Source: Acidobacteriota bacterium (GTDB taxonomy: Bacteria > Acidobacteriota > Aminicenantia > UBA2199). From it: a stretch of DNA of 7,860 nt. The stretch is taken from positions 1-7,860 of the forward strand of contig JAKAGC010000162.1 in the NCBI GenBank assembly GCA_021817755.1. Reading direction: 5' to 3'. Shown piece by piece: positions 5,809 through 7,860 of the stretch; within the stretch, counting starts at the first letter, position 1; every line of letters starts with the position of its first letter. Position numbers and translations under genes: made by a program. Under the pieces are notes generated by a model. It saw nothing but the letters and a program-made list of their open reading frames with translations. It searched no databases and was not told the origin of the DNA.

Positions 5809-5999
5809 TATAATATCTCCCTTATTGTTATGACATCATAAGCCCGATTAAGCATTAATCTTATTTCTAAAGACTCATGTTTATTCTGAGTATGTAAATA
5901 CTTTTCTATAGCATGTTGAATTGATTGCTTTATCTTCTCCCGATCAAGAATATCCAGACTCTTTAAAAGTCTATCATTTATCTCGACCTGAAATTTCAT
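5808..5999 (-). CDS. 63-aa small protein, possible ribbon-helix-helix regulator
   Basis: The start at 5999 overlaps the stop of the MazG-like gene (ATGA) and has AAAGGAG 7 bases upstream. The product starts with a strand-like MKFQVEIN, followed by a helix (DRLLKSLDILDREKIKQ), a second helix (SIQHAIEKYLHTQ) and a polar tail with a third helix. A short N-terminal strand followed by two helices ending in AIxxYL fits CopG/Arc-type ribbon-helix-helix DNA-binding proteins, which are usual phage repressors. The resemblance is of pattern only. If correct, an obvious target would be the promoter and inverted repeat at 3566-3632. It is co-translated with the MazG-like and 57-aa genes. Confidence 0.75.
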   Translation of the reverse strand: MKFQVEINDRLLKSLDILDREKIKQSIQHAIEKYLHTQNKHESLEIRLMLNRAYDVITIREIL

Positions 6000-6316
6000 T
6001 TTTTTCTCCTTTCAATACATTCCAACCATGCAATACAAACGGCGGCGACTTGAATAATTTCTTTTTTTAAATGCTCTTTAAAGGGATTGTTCCTTATAGA
6101 ATGTAATTCCATTCCATTCATATCTTCAACTACTGGAAATACAACTACTGATTTTACTATCAATGCTCTACATACTTCTCCAAACTCTTCTCCCAAAATT
6201 GCTAACCAATAGTAATCATTGTAATTCTGTTCCCCCCATATAATATCTTGTCTACTTCTTTCCGCTAAAACTTCTGCTAATAATCTTTCTTTAATTATTT
6301 GAGGATGATTTCGCAT
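5996..6316 (-). CDS. MazG-like nucleotide pyrophosphohydrolase
   Basis: The 106-aa product starts at 6316 behind a strong AAGGAGG site. It matches the short phage MazG-like family: VLAERSRQDIIWGEQN (16-31), then WLAILGEEFGEVCRA (37-51) with the metal-binding EE43-44 and E47, then LKKEIIQVAAVCIAWLE (83-99). In classical all-alpha NTP pyrophosphohydrolases the second motif is ExxD; here it reads E86-I-I-Q89, which I recall as common in this phage subfamily. Such enzymes hydrolyse (d)NTPs to monophosphates and pyrophosphate, either clearing non-canonical nucleotides or lowering alarmone levels during infection. Its place just upstream of the polymerase fits a role in nucleotide supply for replication. 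The family call is fairly secure from the motifs; substrate is unknown. Confidence 0.85.
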   Translation of the reverse strand: MRNHPQIIKERLLAEVLAERSRQDIIWGEQNYNDYYWLAILGEEFGEVCRALIVKSVVVFPVVEDMNGMELHSIRNNPFKEHLKKEIIQVAAVCIAWLECIERRKK

Positions 6317-6332
6317 TTTTCCCCCTCCTTTT

Positions 6333-7148
6333 TTATTTTACCATCCATCCAGTTAATGAATATATATCAATAAATTCAAGACGACCATCGCCATCCAATT
6401 TCTCATTACCCGTATCTCTTAAATCTTCCCCGATAAAAGAATATAAATAATTAATTGCTTTATCAGGCGATATTGCCGCAGTAGAAAGTTTAGACGCTAA
6501 AAAAGAAACTATTACAGGAGAATCAAGAGGGTAATGTTCCGCTAATTCTTGCAATCTATCCTTAATCTCCGGTTGCATATAATCAAGATAATGCGTATCG
6601 GCTTTTTCATAATTCTCTATAATATCCCCAAGAGTAAAATGTAAATTTTTATTCATTCTATTTGCAGAACGTCTTTGATATTTCTTTAGTCTCGCATCTT
6701 TTTGAGATAAAAAATAAATCCATATGAAATATCCCACCCAAGTATTATAAAATTTATTAGCCGGATACGCTTCTTTTTCTACCAATAAACGGGAATTTCT
6801 GTGCATCCATTTATATCTCTTATTCGGAATGGAAAAGGATTGCGGATCAAATATAAAAGATAAAGTGTCAATGACCGATGCGGCAGGAACAAACGCTAAA
6901 GTATCTCTATATTTTTTAGGTTTTAATATCTTCTTCTGAAAAGATTTTTTACGGGGAGGAGGAGTTTCTGATTTTCTTACATCTTCATAAGAAAAATCTA
7001 TGTCGTCCTTATATTTTGTATGCTTTATTTGCCCAGCCCTAATCTTTCTGAAATATCTTCCGGGATCTTTTTGCTTGACATTTAATAATTGCGCTAACTG
7101 CTTTGCTGTATAAAATTGAAATAAATATTCTAACTTAGAGGATAGCAT
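6333..7148 (-). CDS. 271-aa basic protein with N-terminal HTH-like segment; terminal protein candidate
   Basis: The start at 7148 has GGGAG 5 bases upstream, formed by the last codons of the preceding gene. Residues 11-40 (QFYTAKQLAQLLNVKQ, then GRYFRKIRAGQ) look like a helix-turn-helix of the excisionase/MerR-like kind. A very basic Pro-containing linker follows (62-82, PPPRKKSFQKKILKPKKYR), then an aromatic-rich central region (SFIF, RYKWMHR, YNTWVGYFIWIYF, 95-147), another basic patch (150-168) and an acidic helical C-terminus. I see no nuclease or ATPase motif. It could be a replication initiator, a transcription regulator or the terminal protein that primes a protein-primed polymerase. 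The last idea rests only on length (phi29 terminal protein ~266 aa), basicity and position in the polymerase operon. Family not recognised. Confidence 0.82.
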   Translation of the reverse strand: MLSSKLEYLFQFYTAKQLAQLLNVKQKDPGRYFRKIRAGQIKHTKYKDDIDFSYEDVRKSETPPPRKKSFQKKILKPKKYRDTLAFVPAASVIDTLSFIFDPQSFSIPNKRYKWMHRNSRLLVEKEAYPANKFYNTWVGYFIWIYFLSQKDARLKKYQRRSANRMNKNLHFTLGDIIENYEKADTHYLDYMQPEIKDRLQELAEHYPLDSPVIVSFLASKLSTAAISPDKAINYLYSFIGEDLRDTGNEKLDGDGRLEFIDIYSLTGWMVK

Positions 7149-7150
7149 TT

Positions 7151-7465
7151 CTACTCCCTAATGGCTAAAAGATTGTTTGCTTTAAGGATAAGTTTTTTAT
7201 TTATGTTAAGACATTCGCAGCATTCCTGAAAAGTTATTACCGCATAATCTTCCCCCTTATCGGCTAACCATTGTTGTGCCTGATATTTTCTTTTTAATAA
7301 TTTTTTATTTAACGCTTTACCTTTTGCTTCAATTAAAGCAATCTTAATTAATCTAAGCATTAACCATTTACCAAAATCAATCCGTTCCTCTTCGGAGAAT
7401 ACGTCTAATTTCTCCATATCTTCTACAGGTTTAGGAGTGTAAATGTATTTATTTAATTGCGGCAT
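7151..7465 (-). CDS. Hypothetical 104-aa helical protein
   Basis: The start at 7465 overlaps the 3' end of the zinc-ribbon-like gene by 17 bases. No clear Shine-Dalgarno sequence precedes it, so translation is probably coupled. The protein is mostly helical: a short N-terminal arm (PQLNKYIYTPKPVED), a central basic helix (GKWLMLRLIKIALIEAKGKALNKKLLKRKYQ, 32-62), then AQQWLADKGEDYAVITFQECCECLNINKKLILKANNLL (63-100). The last part, W..d...y..tF.e.Ce.L.in, resembles from memory a short motif common in small phage and proteobacterial hypothetical proteins, where it reads like a helix-turn-helix; I cannot confirm it here. Three close cysteines (82, 83, 85) are notable. No function is assigned. Confidence 0.75.
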   Translation of the reverse strand: MPQLNKYIYTPKPVEDMEKLDVFSEEERIDFGKWLMLRLIKIALIEAKGKALNKKLLKRKYQAQQWLADKGEDYAVITFQECCECLNINKKLILKANNLLAIRE

Positions 7466-7685
7466 GGAGATAATTAATCACTTTCTTTTGGATTCCAATG
7501 TTTTTATCGAATATACAATATTGGCAAATAACTGCTTTTTCATTGATAGAAGAATTTTCTAATGTTAATCTTATTATAAATTTTTTTCCATTAATTTCAT
7601 ATGGGGTAGATATTAAATTATATTGTTCTAAATAATCTATCCCTATTAAATTTTTATAATCTTGATAGCATATTGAACATTTCAT
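7449..7685 (-). CDS. Small four-cysteine zinc-ribbon-like protein
   Basis: I place the start at 7685 because the ATG overlaps the stop of the preceding gene (ATGA), the coupling arrangement used elsewhere here. An ATG at 7703 would add six residues but has no binding site and would lie within the upstream gene. The 78-aa product has two CxxC pairs, CSIC (3-6) and CQYC (54-57), typical of one zinc site bridging the ends of a small domain. Between them lies a beta-rich region (LISTPYEINGKKFIIRLTLE). The C-terminus (IGIQKKVINYLHAAIK) is a basic helix. Its role may be nucleic acid binding or protein contact. Family not recognised. Confidence 0.75.
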   Translation of the reverse strand: MKCSICYQDYKNLIGIDYLEQYNLISTPYEINGKKFIIRLTLENSSINEKAVICQYCIFDKNIGIQKKVINYLHAAIK

Positions 7686-7860
7686 CTTGTTTTTACTCTC
7701 CATAAAGTTAAATTTGATTCTTCTTCTATATTATCTAACATTTCATTTAAACACTTTTTGCAATAACCTTCTTCTGAACTTATAAATATTTCTGCAACTA
7801 CTACTACATAATCAATAGAAGTAGATTTTTTATTTGATTTAAAAATTAATGAATTAAATT
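7682..7860 (-). CDS. Partial CDS with CxxC pair (5' end off window)
   Basis: One minus-strand frame is open from the right edge (first full codon at 7858) for 58 residues to TGA at 7684-7682. The other two minus-strand frames stop within the first few codons. The visible C-terminal part reads IDYVVVVAEIFISSEEGYCKKCLNEML... and ends LTLWRVKTR. It has a hydrophobic strand (YVVVVAEIFI), one CxxC (CKKC), and an acidic helix. The stop overlaps the ATG of the zinc-ribbon-like gene, which strongly supports translation. A second metal-binding pair could lie in the missing N-terminus. Function unknown. Confidence 0.65.
   Translation of the reverse strand, partial: FNSLIFKSNKKSTSIDYVVVVAEIFISSEEGYCKKCLNEMLDNIEEESNLTLWRVKTR

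Noticed and set aside
6317..6360. AT-rich possible promoter before the MazG-like gene
   Set aside because: No -35 and -10 pair with acceptable spacing is present; the region mainly holds the end of the 271-aa gene and a strong ribosome binding site.

Overview
The window looks like part of an AT-rich, virus-like replicon, most likely a bacteriophage or a related linear, protein-primed element of a bacterium. All 16 supported genes lie on the minus strand, so the genes read from right to left. They are tightly packed, with overlapping stops and starts and mostly strong AAGGAG-type ribosome binding sites, which points to a bacterial host that uses Shine-Dalgarno initiation. I cannot name the host. 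No integrase, transposase, tRNA, rRNA or CRISPR array was seen.

Right half (about 7860 down to 3636), replication and early-type module: a 5'-truncated gene with a CxxC pair, a four-cysteine zinc-ribbon-like protein (78 aa), a small helical protein (104 aa), a 271-aa basic protein with an N-terminal helix-turn-helix-like segment, a MazG-like nucleotide pyrophosphohydrolase (106 aa), a small ribbon-helix-helix-like protein (63 aa), a 57-aa zinc-finger-like protein, and a 644-aa family B DNA polymerase. The polymerase spacing between catalytic motifs resembles the protein-primed (phi29-like) subfamily. The last 101 bases of the polymerase gene overlap, in another frame, a 54-aa basic ORF with its own ribosome binding site.

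Between 3543 and 3635 is a short regulatory region with a good sigma-70-type promoter (TTGACA, 18-base spacer, extended -10 TGATATAAG). It appears to start a second transcription unit.

Left half (3542 down to 1), probable virion/late module: a 373-aa multidomain protein of unknown function, a 114-aa protein with a possible Sm-like beta fold, a transglutaminase-like cysteine peptidase with a complete Cys-His-Asp triad, an 82-aa beta-rich protein, two related small proteins sharing the N-terminus MSLALNQS and ending in a membrane anchor, and a membrane-active protein running off the left edge. No major capsid protein, packaging ATPase, terminase or tail gene is visible, so the virion type is open. 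The combination of a protein-primed-type polymerase with several small membrane proteins would fit a tailless membrane-containing phage or a phi29-like phage, but this is inference.

Several genes here have been given internal starts because the ribosome binding site or the stop-start overlap supports them better than the longest ORF. Four genes (1-527, 3636-3800, 5635-5808 and 7682-7860) were found by direct translation because they are short or cut by the window edge.
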